A DNA stretch of 10,150 nucleotides from an uncultured bacterium (GTDB lineage: Bacteria > Verrucomicrobiota > Kiritimatiellia > UBA8416 > CALETX01): the NCBI GenBank assembly GCA_937920455.1, contig CALETX010000433.1:1-10150 (forward strand), in the 5' to 3' direction. Under the pieces are notes generated by a model that ran no database searches, was not told the DNA's origin, and was given only the letters and a program-made list of their open reading frames with translations. How positions within the stretch are numbered: the first letter of the stretch is position 1; each line of letters begins with the position of its first letter. Made by a program: the position numbers and the translations under genes. Of the stretch, positions 1 to 6,636 are shown in pieces.

Positions 1-1089
1 GCTCCCGTTGGCGAGTTGAAGGATTCGGCTCTATTGTGGCGTGCGCGCGCGTTGGCACAGTCGGGTCGCAAGGATGAAGCATTGAAGGATTTTGCGGCCG
101 CAATAAGTTTGACCAGACGGGACGATGTCAGAGCTGCAGCGCTGGCGCAATACGTCGAATTGGGCGGCGATCCAGTGGCCTTGCGTCCAAAACAAGATCC
201 GGGAGAGACGGCTCGCACATTTTTTGGACTTTTGCGCAAGGGGAACATAGATGAGGCAGATGCGATGGTCGGACCGCCACTGCGCGATCTGATTGACATA
301 CTGGACAAGATCTTTGACGCAGAGGGTTTGGGAGAAAAATCATTTCTCGGACAAATGGTTCAGGGGTGCGACGGAATCGGGATTGGCAAACCTGTGATTG
401 ACGACATGAAGAGGGAGGCGTCTCTGCCACTCACTATCGAGGGCGGTACGATCACTGTGGGTATGTCCATTAAAGACGGCCGCTGGCTCTTTACCTCGAT
501 CAAATCAATCGGCCCTCCGGAAAGGCATGTGCGAGTTGCGCCTCCACCAGGCGGCATGATGGGTGATTTGTCCCGTTTGAGCGAAGCGCTTGCCGAGTAT
601 GCTGAGGAACATGACGGACAGTTTCCCAGACAACTTTCGGAACTTGGGGGAGACGTGCGGTTTGCCTGGATTGATCCGGCAACAGGCAAGAAAGTGGATT
701 TTCTATACCGGCCGGGACTCACCGAAGATAATTCGGAAGATACCATCATTGCCGCCACCCCTTCAGCGCGGAATGGGCTGCGCATGGTGCTGCGCATAGA
801 CGGCAACATTACCCAGATGACAGAATCCGAGTTTATAGAGATGGCAAGGTCTCAGAAGTGGACGTTGCCAGGCACGATAACAGAAGATGATGTTTCGAAA
901 GAAGTCCAGAACAACATCGCGGAGCTGATAAAACAGCTTGGCGACGGCGATCACGGCCGGCGGATCGCCGCAAGAAAGGCTCTGGAAGCAATGGGGCCGA
1001 CGGCATGGCCTTTCCTGGAAAAAGAGCGGGACAACCCCGACCCGGAGATAAGCATATCGGTCAGGGAACTGCTAGAGGGAAAGAAATAG
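1..1089 (+). CDS. Mosaic protein: TPR, NTF2-like, pseudopilin-like and HEAT-like parts (5' truncated)
   Basis: The reading frame is open through base 1, so the true start lies upstream; a TTG at 16 is only the first start-like codon inside the window and lacks a convincing ribosome site. Four parts can be read. Bases ~22-150 look like the last TPR of an array (LWRARALAQSGRKDEALKDF). Bases ~199-510 resemble an NTF2-like/lipoprotein accessory fold, ending in the typical DGRWLFTSI strand. Bases ~553-855 resemble the C-terminal part of PVC-type pseudopilins (LSEALAEYAEEHDGQFP, then RMVLRIDGNITQMTESEF, which recalls the 'NVLFADGHVEWL' motif) but without the prepilin helix. Bases ~883-1080 look like a HEAT-like unit (LGDGDHGRRIAARKALEAMG, then DPEI and LLEG). 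No catalytic residues are recognisable; a scaffold or secretion-associated role is a guess. The gene ends 39 bases before the acyltransferase. The domain reading is from pattern memory only; that the frame is coding is much surer than its function. Confidence 0.75.
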   Translation, partial: APVGELKDSALLWRARALAQSGRKDEALKDFAAAISLTRRDDVRAAALAQYVELGGDPVALRPKQDPGETARTFFGLLRKGNIDEADAMVGPPLRDLIDILDKIFDAEGLGEKSFLGQMVQGCDGIGIGKPVIDDMKREASLPLTIEGGTITVGMSIKDGRWLFTSIKSIGPPERHVRVAPPPGGMMGDLSRLSEALAEYAEEHDGQFPRQLSELGGDVRFAWIDPATGKKVDFLYRPGLTEDNSEDTIIAATPSARNGLRMVLRIDGNITQMTESEFIEMARSQKWTLPGTITEDDVSKEVQNNIAELIKQLGDGDHGRRIAARKALEAMGPTAWPFLEKERDNPDPEISISVRELLEGKK

Positions 1090-1128
1090 GGTTTCGGATG
1101 GCCGCGCCGAGTCGGAGAGCTTGGCAAG

Positions 1129-1980
1129 ATGGATTTCAACGCATTTTGTCGTTCCATAACCGAGACAGGCACCTACAGCACTCCTGAGGCGATCAGACAG
1201 GGCGTGCATGCTCGTATTTTGGGAGGCCGAGCATGGTGGTTTTATGCGCAGGTTTTGTGGATTGTGGTTCGCGGCCGGCTTGCTTCCGCAGGCGGCAGAT
1301 TCGGGCGATTGCAGTGGGCCTACCACGCTTTTCTCATGATGCGCGCCGCCGAGAGAGCCGGAGGTGTCGTGACAATGGAAGGCATGAGCGTCTTGAGGTC
1401 TGGGCCATGGCCGGTTGTTGTGGCTGCAAACCACATGAGCATGCTTGAGACAATGGTCCTGCCGTGTCCGGTGATGCTTTACGGAGATGTGTCGCTCGTG
1501 GTGAAGGAAAGTCTGGGCCGCTATCCGCTTTTTGGCCACATACTTCACCAGACACGGCCCATATTTGTCTCGCGACGGGATCCAAGGGCGGACTTGAGGA
1601 TCGTGCTTTCAGAAGGACAGCAGCTCCTTTCGGAGGGTCGGTCGGTGATCATATTTCCGCAGGCCACGAGGCTTCCATACTTTGACCCTTCCGAGTTCAA
1701 TACGATAGCAGTCAAGCTGGCCAGAAGAGCGGGAGTGTCTGTTGTGCCAGTGGCTCTTCAGACAGATTTTCAGGCCATAGGCCGTTTTCTGAGGGATATG
1801 GGGCCGCTTGACAAGACGCGTCCCATAAGGTTCAAGATGGGAAGGCCTATAGCCGTTAGCGGCAGCGGGAGAGATGCTCATCGGCAGGTGGTGCGCTTCA
1901 TTGAGTCCGCGTTCCGGGAGTGGGGCCTGGATGTCCGTTCGGCGCGGCAACAGGCAGATAACGAACAGGAGATTTTCTGA
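1129..1980 (+). CDS. PlsC-type lysophospholipid acyltransferase (1-acyl-glycerol-3-phosphate acyltransferase family)
   Basis: This 283-residue protein belongs to the PlsC/LPLAT family, whose members transfer an acyl chain to a lysophospholipid such as lysophosphatidic acid at the inner membrane. Motif I is NHMSMLET (residues 101-108), an HX4E form of the usual HX4D. Motif II is around VVKESLGRYPLFG (124-136), with RPIFVSRR at 143-150. Motif III is FPQATR (176-181) instead of FPEGTR, followed by FNTIAVKLARRAGV and VVPVALQTD, the usual motif IV region. The HX4E plus FPQ(A/T)TR combination occurs in a recognised subgroup as I remember it, so I do not read the gene as decayed. A hydrophobic stretch near residues 37-48 may touch the membrane. 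The ATG at 1129 has GGAG at 1114-1117, 11 bases upstream. The stop shares one base with the next start, implying translational coupling. The exact acyl acceptor cannot be told from sequence. Confidence 0.88.
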   Translation: MDFNAFCRSITETGTYSTPEAIRQGVHARILGGRAWWFYAQVLWIVVRGRLASAGGRFGRLQWAYHAFLMMRAAERAGGVVTMEGMSVLRSGPWPVVVAANHMSMLETMVLPCPVMLYGDVSLVVKESLGRYPLFGHILHQTRPIFVSRRDPRADLRIVLSEGQQLLSEGRSVIIFPQATRLPYFDPSEFNTIAVKLARRAGVSVVPVALQTDFQAIGRFLRDMGPLDKTRPIRFKMGRPIAVSGSGRDAHRQVVRFIESAFREWGLDVRSARQQADNEQEIF

Positions 1981-2402
1981 TGATTCAGCCGGATTTGCAG
2001 TCAAGTCTGCTGTGCGACGATGTGCGTCAGGAGCGCAACGGTAAGTTTATTCTCATTGGACTTTATGATGGCATAATGGTTCCATCATTTCCGGCTGTGT
2101 TTCAGAGATTGTGCATCGTCAACCGCTGGTGTTGTGGAGAGGGTGAATTTCAGCAGCTTAGCAGAATCGTTAAACCTGACGGCGTGACACCGCTGGTGGA
2201 GGGACAACCGGTGAAGATTATCCTGCCGAATAGTGAGGCTACCGGCACCAGTGTTGAGTTTTTTATTAATGTGATGTTCGAGACGGAGGGGACATACTGG
2301 GTGGAAATACTGCTGGACGGAGACATGAAACTCAGATATCCGCTCAAGGCAAAGAGCCTGCCGCACGGCTCGTATCAGTCCCATCCTCCCCAGGAGGCAT
2401 GA
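1980..2402 (+). CDS. DUF6941-like small conserved protein of unknown function
   Basis: This 140-residue protein has no signal peptide or membrane segment and is probably cytosolic. The N-terminal pattern LLCDDVRQERNGKFILIG, followed by LYD and VPSFPAVFQRL, matches what I remember of the DUF6941 family, where '(L)CD-VR-E-NGK--LIG--D' opens the protein; no biochemical function is established to my knowledge. The rest reads as alternating beta strands (VKIILPN, VEFFINVMFE, YWVEILLDG), suggesting a beta-sandwich-like fold. The ATG is well supported: AGGAG at 1967-1971 with an 8-base spacer, and a one-base overlap with the acyltransferase stop. It sits between a phospholipid acyltransferase and alanine racemase, which hints at, but does not prove, an envelope link. 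The family assignment is from memory and is less certain than the gene call. Confidence 0.8.
   Translation: MIQPDLQSSLLCDDVRQERNGKFILIGLYDGIMVPSFPAVFQRLCIVNRWCCGEGEFQQLSRIVKPDGVTPLVEGQPVKIILPNSEATGTSVEFFINVMFETEGTYWVEILLDGDMKLRYPLKAKSLPHGSYQSHPPQEA
2392..2397 (+). promoter_or_regulatory. Consensus Shine-Dalgarno AGGAGG without a well-placed start
   Basis: AGGAGG lies in the last codons of the DUF6941-like gene. The first downstream ATG (2399) is only one base away, too close for normal initiation, and the racemase GTG (2427) is 29 bases away, too far. The ATG overlaps the preceding stop as ATGA and would open a 15-codon frame ending at 2446. The hexamer could be chance coding sequence, a ribosome standby site for alr, or the remains of a former alr start. 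Confidence 0.4.
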
Positions 2403-2426
2403 ACGTCGCAACGGAAACGGAATATC

Positions 2427-3560
2427 GTGAGCCGCACCTGGATTGAACTCGACCTGGACACGCTTGCGGAAAACATACGAGCCGCAATGGAAGCGGCTGG
2501 CCGTGCCGAAATTCTCATGGTGGTCAAGTCCAATGCCTACAATCATGGCCTGGCGCCCGTATCGAAGGAGGCGTGGCGCTGCGGAGTGAGGACATTTGTG
2601 GTGGGAACTGTGGAAGAGGCCGTTGCTCTTAAAGGGACCGTTCCTGGCGCCAAAGTGCTGTTTGTCGGAAGCGCCGTTGCTGAATCGGCTCGGGAAATTG
2701 TTCAGAGCGGAATTGTGCCCGTCCTTTACAGCGAGCCGCAGGCTCGCGCCATTTCAGAGGCTGCAGTGACAGCAGGGACGCGTGTCGAATGTCATGTAAA
2801 AATAGACACCGGCATGGGGCGCATGGGCTTTCAGTGGGAAAAAGCGGGTCCGGCGCTCGAGACGCTCGCGGCCATGCGCGGACTTAGAATCACAGGAATC
2901 TGCACTCACTTCGCCTCGGGTCCTTCTGATGGCGCATTCGCAGCCGAGCAGGCAGAAAGATTCCGCAAAGTTGTCGCCGAGGCCGCAAGGCACGGGTTGC
3001 GCAATCTATTCCGCCATGCGTCAAACTCTACAGTCTTCTGTGATGAAGGCGCGTGGGACTTCGAAGGAGTCAGGCCCGGCATTCTTCTTTACGGCTACGG
3101 GAGACAAGGCGCGCGAAAGATCGTCACAAAACCATTCCTGCAATGGAAAAGCCGCCTTGTGCAGGTGAAGGAAGTGCCCTCAGGTTTCCCTGTGAGCTAC
3201 GACAGCACATATCGCGCGCCACGTCGCACGCGGCTGGGCACAGTTGACGCAGGGTACGCAGATGGATTTTCGCGCATGCTGAGCAACAAAGGATTCATGC
3301 TTGTCGGTGGTAGACGCTGCCCGGTGGCCGGCAGGGTTACGATGAATTACACCGTGCTTGATCTGGGCCCAGAATCTTCCGCCCGCGAGGGTGACGAGGT
3401 GGTTATTATAGGGCGACAGGGCGGAGAGGAAATATGGGCGGACGAAATGGCAGCATGGCGCGGGACGATACCCTACGAAGTGCTGACAAATATCTTAACA
3501 GGCGATCGTAGGGTCACTGCGTCCCGGACGCCTCGCTTGCCCCACCAGACGCAGTGTTGA
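2427..3560 (+). CDS. alr: Alanine racemase
   Basis: PLP-dependent alanine racemase, converting L-Ala to D-Ala for peptidoglycan precursors in the cytosol. The fold-type III barrel carries the PLP lysine in MVVKSNAYNHG (K34), the usually carbamylated lysine in VKIDTGMGRMG (K125), the phosphate/pyridine-contacting VRPGILLYG (R216), the catalytic tyrosine of the opposite subunit in VSYDSTY (Y258), and the second tyrosine in DAGYADGF (Y277). The CMD motif of many family members reads TMN here (M306-N307), a substitution seen in some racemases. Length (377) is normal. The GTG at 2427 gives the expected MSRTWIELDLDTL opening; in that frame the previous stop (2400-2402) blocks any earlier start. Its ribosome site is weak (GGAAA at 2413-2417). 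The last ~19 residues do not resemble the usual family ending and coincide with the 47-bp overlap with prfA on the other strand. Confidence 0.96.
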   Translation: MSRTWIELDLDTLAENIRAAMEAAGRAEILMVVKSNAYNHGLAPVSKEAWRCGVRTFVVGTVEEAVALKGTVPGAKVLFVGSAVAESAREIVQSGIVPVLYSEPQARAISEAAVTAGTRVECHVKIDTGMGRMGFQWEKAGPALETLAAMRGLRITGICTHFASGPSDGAFAAEQAERFRKVVAEAARHGLRNLFRHASNSTVFCDEGAWDFEGVRPGILLYGYGRQGARKIVTKPFLQWKSRLVQVKEVPSGFPVSYDSTYRAPRRTRLGTVDAGYADGFSRMLSNKGFMLVGGRRCPVAGRVTMNYTVLDLGPESSAREGDEVVIIGRQGGEEIWADEMAAWRGTIPYEVLTNILTGDRRVTASRTPRLPHQTQC

Positions 3561-4641
3561 TACCGAATTCATTCTGAATGCGCATAGCTGTATCTTTCTG
3601 CCGCAATGCCGAGACAAGTTCATCCATCTCCCCCTCGATGACCCGCGAGAGCGCATATAGCGTTAGGTTGATCCTGTGATCGGTGATTCTGTTTTGCGGA
3701 AAGTTGTAGGTTCGGATTCGTTCGTTTCTTTCACCGGACCCGGCCAGGCTGCGCCGCATGCGGCCCAAACGCTCTTCTTCCTCGCGGCGCTTCTTGTCCA
3801 GCAGCCGGGCTTTGAGAACAGAAAGGGCACGCTCCTTGTTTCTATGCTGGGAGCGTTCGTCCTGGCTTTGGACCACAATTCCCGTTGGCAAATGCGTGAT
3901 GCGGACTGCTGAATAAGTGGTATTTACGCCCTGCCCGCCTGGGCCTGACGCGCAGAATATGTCTATGCGGAGGTCTTCAGGATTGATGACTATTTCATCT
4001 TCTTCCGCTGCTTCAGGAAAGACGGCTACGGTGGCCGCCGAGGTGTGTATCCGTCCGGACGCTTCGGTGACGGGCACCCGCTGAACGCGATGGCCGCCAC
4101 TCTCGAACTGAAGCAGTCCATACGCGCCGTTTCCCTCGGCCATGAACACGATTTCCTTGTAGCCGCCGACTTCTCCCGGACTTGCGCTCACGGGCTTGAC
4201 TTTTACGCCGCGGTCTTCCAGGAACCGCGAATACATACGGAATAAATCTCCCGCGAACAAGGCTGCTTCGGCTCCTCCAGTGCCGGCGCGGATTTCGACC
4301 ACCGCGTTGCGTTCCAGGTCCGGATCCGGGGGCAGTAGGGCTGCCAGAAGTTCTTTTTCGGCATTTTCTTTCCTCGCTATCAGTTCGCTGTGTTCGGCGC
4401 GGGCAAGGTCCTTCAAATCGGCGTCAGTCGTGGGATCGTCAAGCAGCTCTTTTGCCTCGTTAATTGCTCGTTCGATATCGAACAACGCATTGGCCTTGTC
4501 TGCCACCCGCTTTAGATGAGAATGTTCGCGGATCAGATTCCTGAAGCGTTTGGCATCGGCGGCCGCGCCGGGCGCTGCCATTTCCGCCTCGAGTGCAGGA
4601 ATTCTAGACAGTATTTTTTCAATTTGGGATTTTGAGATCAT
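3514..4641 (-). CDS. prfA: Peptide chain release factor 1 (RF1)
   Basis: Class I release factor that reads UAA/UAG on the ribosome and triggers peptide hydrolysis. Numbered from the ATG at 4641 (375 residues), the stop-codon tripeptide is PVT (190-192, in HRVQRVPVTEASGRIHTS), the PxT form that marks RF1 rather than RF2 (SPF). The catalytic GGQ is at 235-237, in SGPGGQGVNTTYSAVRITH; many RF1 proteins have SGAGGQHVN. The family block DERSQHRNKERAL follows. An upstream GTG at 4677 would add 12 residues (MFIAAACSPSKT) but lies in the tail of the rpmE terminator, and the N-terminus MISKSQIEKILSRI fits RF1 better, so I chose the ATG; neither has a good Shine-Dalgarno. The last ~15 residues (Ser/Gly/Ala-rich) look like an extension and lie in the overlap with alr. 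Its methyltransferase gene prmC is at 9122 on the other strand. Confidence 0.96.
   Translation of the reverse strand: MISKSQIEKILSRIPALEAEMAAPGAAADAKRFRNLIREHSHLKRVADKANALFDIERAINEAKELLDDPTTDADLKDLARAEHSELIARKENAEKELLAALLPPDPDLERNAVVEIRAGTGGAEAALFAGDLFRMYSRFLEDRGVKVKPVSASPGEVGGYKEIVFMAEGNGAYGLLQFESGGHRVQRVPVTEASGRIHTSAATVAVFPEAAEEDEIVINPEDLRIDIFCASGPGGQGVNTTYSAVRITHLPTGIVVQSQDERSQHRNKERALSVLKARLLDKKRREEEERLGRMRRSLAGSGERNERIRTYNFPQNRITDHRINLTLYALSRVIEGEMDELVSALRQKDTAMRIQNEFGINTASGGASEASGTQ
3515..3556. repeat. Perfect 9-bp inverted repeat in the alr/prfA 3' overlap
   Basis: CACTGCGTC (3515-3523) and GACGCAGTG (3548-3556) are perfectly complementary with a 24-base loop. The arms fall between the two convergent stop codons (prfA TGA at 3516-3514, alr TGA at 3558-3560), so either transcript could form the hairpin. 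Neither side has a T-run (+ strand continues TTGATACCGAATT, - strand ACCCTACGATC), so it is not a standard intrinsic terminator. It may protect mRNA 3' ends, slow polymerase, or work with Rho. The repeat is directly visible; a function is inferred. Confidence 0.5.
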
Positions 4642-4669
4642 TGTTTTGGAAGGACTGCATGCTGCCGCA

Positions 4670-4713
4670 ATAAACACAAAGGGCCGGTGCGCATGGATTC
4701 ACAACACCGGCCC
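4670..4713 (-). terminator. Intrinsic terminator after rpmE
   Basis: Read on the - strand, GGGCCGGTG (4713-4705) pairs perfectly with CACCGGCCC (4689-4681) across a 15-base loop, followed by the T-rich tail TTTGTGTTTATT (from 4680 down). The stem starts 13 bases after the rpmE stop. The 9-bp GC-rich stem is strong; the T-tract is interrupted by G, so some read-through into prfA is possible. This would keep bL31 and RF1 expression at different levels. Confidence 0.72.
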
Positions 4714-4726
4714 GACTGACGCGGCG

Positions 4727-4936
4727 TTAAGCCTTGGCCTTGCGCCCATATCTCTTCATGAAATGTTCCACACGGCCCTCCGTGTCAATGAATGTCGCCT
4801 GGCCGGTAAAGAACGGATGGCACTGCGAACAGGTATTGATGTGCATCTCCTTGACAGTCGAGCGCGTTTTTATCACGTTGCCGCAGGCGCAAATTATGGT
4901 TGCGTCTCCATACGGCGGATGAATGTCCTTCTTCAT
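4727..4936 (-). CDS. rpmE: 50S ribosomal protein L31 (bL31), zinc-binding type
   Basis: This 69-residue protein is bL31, which bridges the large and small ribosomal subunits. It opens MKKDIHPPYGD, the family signature, and carries all four zinc cysteines: C16 and C18 in CACGNV, C36 and C39 in CSQCHPFFTG. It is therefore the C+ (zinc) paralogue rather than the zinc-free form induced under zinc limitation. The lysine/arginine-rich tail ends FMKRYGRKAKA. A GTG at 4948 would add four residues, but the ATG at 4936 has GGAAG five bases upstream and gives the canonical N-terminus. prfA lies downstream, a common bacterial order, but separated here by a terminator. Divergent from the TPR lipoprotein gene. 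Confidence 0.97.
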   Translation of the reverse strand: MKKDIHPPYGDATIICACGNVIKTRSTVKEMHINTCSQCHPFFTGQATFIDTEGRVEHFMKRYGRKAKA

Positions 4937-4941
4937 TGGTG

Positions 4942-4946
4942 CTTCC
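4942..4946 (-). promoter_or_regulatory. Ribosome binding site deciding the rpmE start
   Basis: On the - strand GGAAG (4946-4942) lies five bases before the ATG at 4936. It is too close to serve the GTG at 4948, which it overlaps, and so supports the shorter, canonical L31 N-terminus. Confidence 0.6.
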
Positions 4947-4969
4947 ACGCCTTTCTTATTTGGACACAG

Positions 4970-4998
4970 ACTTTAGCCATATACACGGCGGAATGCAA
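4970..4998 (-). promoter_or_regulatory. Possible sigma-70-type promoter for rpmE
   Basis: On the - strand TTGCAT (4998-4993) and TAAAGT (4975-4970) are separated by 17 bases and lie 34 bases before the rpmE ATG. Only three of six -35 bases and four of six -10 bases match the consensus. The position in the divergent rpmE/lipoprotein gap is right, but the match alone is modest. Confidence 0.3.
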
Positions 4999-5109
4999 GG
5001 GGAATGCGGTCCCTGCGTTGCTTGTGCTTGACGGCCGCGCCAAACGAATAAACCATGCCGTGTGCCTGAGGCTTTCCCTGTTCCAGGGGGGTGCCGGGTG
5101 GAAATCCGC

Positions 5110-5114
5110 AGGAG
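5110..5114 (+). promoter_or_regulatory. Ribosome binding site favouring the GTG at 5125
   Basis: AGGAG lies 10 bases before the GTG at 5125, and that start yields a compact lipoprotein signal peptide. A G-rich run at 5086-5091 would instead suit a GTG at 5098; the earliest in-frame GTG, at 5062, has no clear site and would place a long, uncharacteristic leader before the hydrophobic core. Confidence 0.5.
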
Positions 5115-5124
5115 TCTGTGTGTC

Positions 5125-6636
5125 GTGAACAGAATACTTTCCGCAGATTATATTCCTGCCTTACTGACAGTCGTTATGGCGGCCGCGCTTGGAGCAGGCT
5201 GCGCGCGCGAGCCAACGCAGACCTTGCTCGGCCGCGGAATGTCTGCCGCGCTGGCAGGCGACTACCAGAAAGCGCGTCGCGATCTTGCTGTGGCCGCGCG
5301 GCGTCTTCCCTCTGATCCTTCCGCCCAGTACAATCTTGGTGTTGCGCTATGGAAGCTGGGCATGCTCGAGGATGCCGTCCGGCGGTTTCAGAAAGCCGCT
5401 CAGCTTGCAGCTGGCGACCCGCGCCCGATGGAGTTTATAGGCATGATACGGATTGAAATGCGGCGATGGGAAGATGCGCGGGTTGCGTTTGACAAGGCGC
5501 TTAGGGAGTCTGCTCCTTCTGCCCGCCTCTATACCGAGTGCGCTCTTGCCGAAATGCACGCCGGCAACTCAGAGCGCGCTCGCGCATTTCTTGCACGAGC
5601 CCTGGAGCTTGATCCATCGTATCCGCCCGCGCTTTACAATCTCGGCATATTGGAGATCGAAACATCTGGAGGGGGTCCTGCTGCTGCCGACCTGCTGGAG
5701 CGATTTATCAAGGTTGCCGGGGACAACCGTTACGCCGAGAACGCCCGGCGTCATCTGGAGGCCATTCGACGCCCGATAGCTCACAATTCAACTGCGCAAT
5801 ACGAGAGCCGTCCAAAGGAGACTGCGTTGCGGCCGGCTGGGATGTCCGGCGTTGAATCGCTCCTGAGTTCGGCTCGCGCGGCGATACGGAAAGAGCAGTA
5901 CGACGAAGCCCTTGTGCTTCTCAATGATGCTCTGAGACGACACCCTAGAAGCGCCGATGCGCTTTGGGAAATGGCACTTCTTTACGACAAGCATCTCGGC
6001 TTTGCGGCGGAGGCAGCGCAGACATATGACAGGTTTGCCTCAATGTTTCCGTCAGATCCAAGGGCCGGACAGGCCAGGGCAGCGTCTGGTCGTCAGAGTA
6101 ATATACGCGCCCAAAATGTGATTGCTTCTGCGGCTGAAGAAATTAGCGAAGTTGACCGCAAGGGGGCGCAGGAAATGTTTCTGGACGGCCTGGCGAAACA
6201 GAAGGCTGGCGATCTGAAGGGTGCCGTGGCCAGATATCAGAAGGCGCTCAAGTTGAATCCGGCTCACGCCGATGCCGCATACAACATGGCCTTGGCCCAC
6301 AGGGACGATGGCAACATGAAAGCAGCCCGGGAGGGCTTTGAGCTGGCGTTGGCCATCAATCCTGAGATGACCAAGGCTGCGTACATGGCGGCGGTGACTT
6401 GCCTTGAAACAAGGGATGTGGCATCTGCCATTCCATACCTCGAGCGCGTTACAAGGGTCGAGCCAGGCAACGCAAGGGCGCATTACTTGCTGGGTCTGGC
6501 ATGGAAAGCCGATCTGAGGTTCGACAAGGCTGCTGCCGAGTTTGAAACATTCCTGCGGCTTGCGCCGCATGACCCGCTTGCGAGGGAAGCAAGGGACTGG
6601 CTGGGCAGTTATCGGAAGAAGGAGGCGAATAGATGA
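5125..6636 (+). CDS. TPR-repeat lipoprotein
   Basis: This 503-residue protein (from GTG 5125) starts with a short n-region (MNRILSADY), a hydrophobic core (IPALLTVVMAAA) and a probable lipobox LGAGC, with C26 the expected lipidated cysteine; the -3 residue is Gly, so the lipobox is not perfect. The rest is almost all tetratricopeptide repeats in three groups: residues ~30-214, ~242-324 and ~348-494, with polar linkers between. Typical repeat cores are AQYNLGVALWKLGMLEDAV and DLKGAVARYQKALKLNP. TPR arrays bind proteins, so a scaffold or assembly role at the envelope is likely, but no partner can be named. An in-frame GTG at 5062 would give 524 residues. The stop overlaps the CvpA-family start (ATGA), so the two are probably co-translated. 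It faces away from rpmE, and its promoter must lie in the 4937-5124 gap; I see no clear one. Confidence 0.88.
   Translation: MNRILSADYIPALLTVVMAAALGAGCAREPTQTLLGRGMSAALAGDYQKARRDLAVAARRLPSDPSAQYNLGVALWKLGMLEDAVRRFQKAAQLAAGDPRPMEFIGMIRIEMRRWEDARVAFDKALRESAPSARLYTECALAEMHAGNSERARAFLARALELDPSYPPALYNLGILEIETSGGGPAAADLLERFIKVAGDNRYAENARRHLEAIRRPIAHNSTAQYESRPKETALRPAGMSGVESLLSSARAAIRKEQYDEALVLLNDALRRHPRSADALWEMALLYDKHLGFAAEAAQTYDRFASMFPSDPRAGQARAASGRQSNIRAQNVIASAAEEISEVDRKGAQEMFLDGLAKQKAGDLKGAVARYQKALKLNPAHADAAYNMALAHRDDGNMKAAREGFELALAINPEMTKAAYMAAVTCLETRDVASAIPYLERVTRVEPGNARAHYLLGLAWKADLRFDKAAAEFETFLRLAPHDPLAREARDWLGSYRKKEANR

Noticed and set aside
1072..1548. 158-codon frame on the - strand
   Set aside because: It is antisense to the acyltransferase gene, is His/Cys-rich with no domain, and has no plausible context.
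3567..3579. ATTCA/TGAAT small inverted repeat just past the alr stop, considered as a terminator
   Set aside because: It has only five AT-rich base pairs with a 3-base loop, lies in prfA coding sequence and has no T-tract.
4196..4519. 107-codon Ser/Ala-rich frame on the + strand
   Set aside because: It is a low-complexity complement of the charged N-terminal helices of RF1.
5028..5056. TTGACG followed 17 bases later by AACCAT, considered as a promoter for the TPR lipoprotein gene
   Set aside because: The -35 match is good, but the -10 matches only two of six bases, so it is not supported as a promoter.
4550..5128. 192-codon frame on the + strand
   Set aside because: It is antisense to the prfA start and all of rpmE, both of which are clear family members, and the translation shows no recognisable motif.
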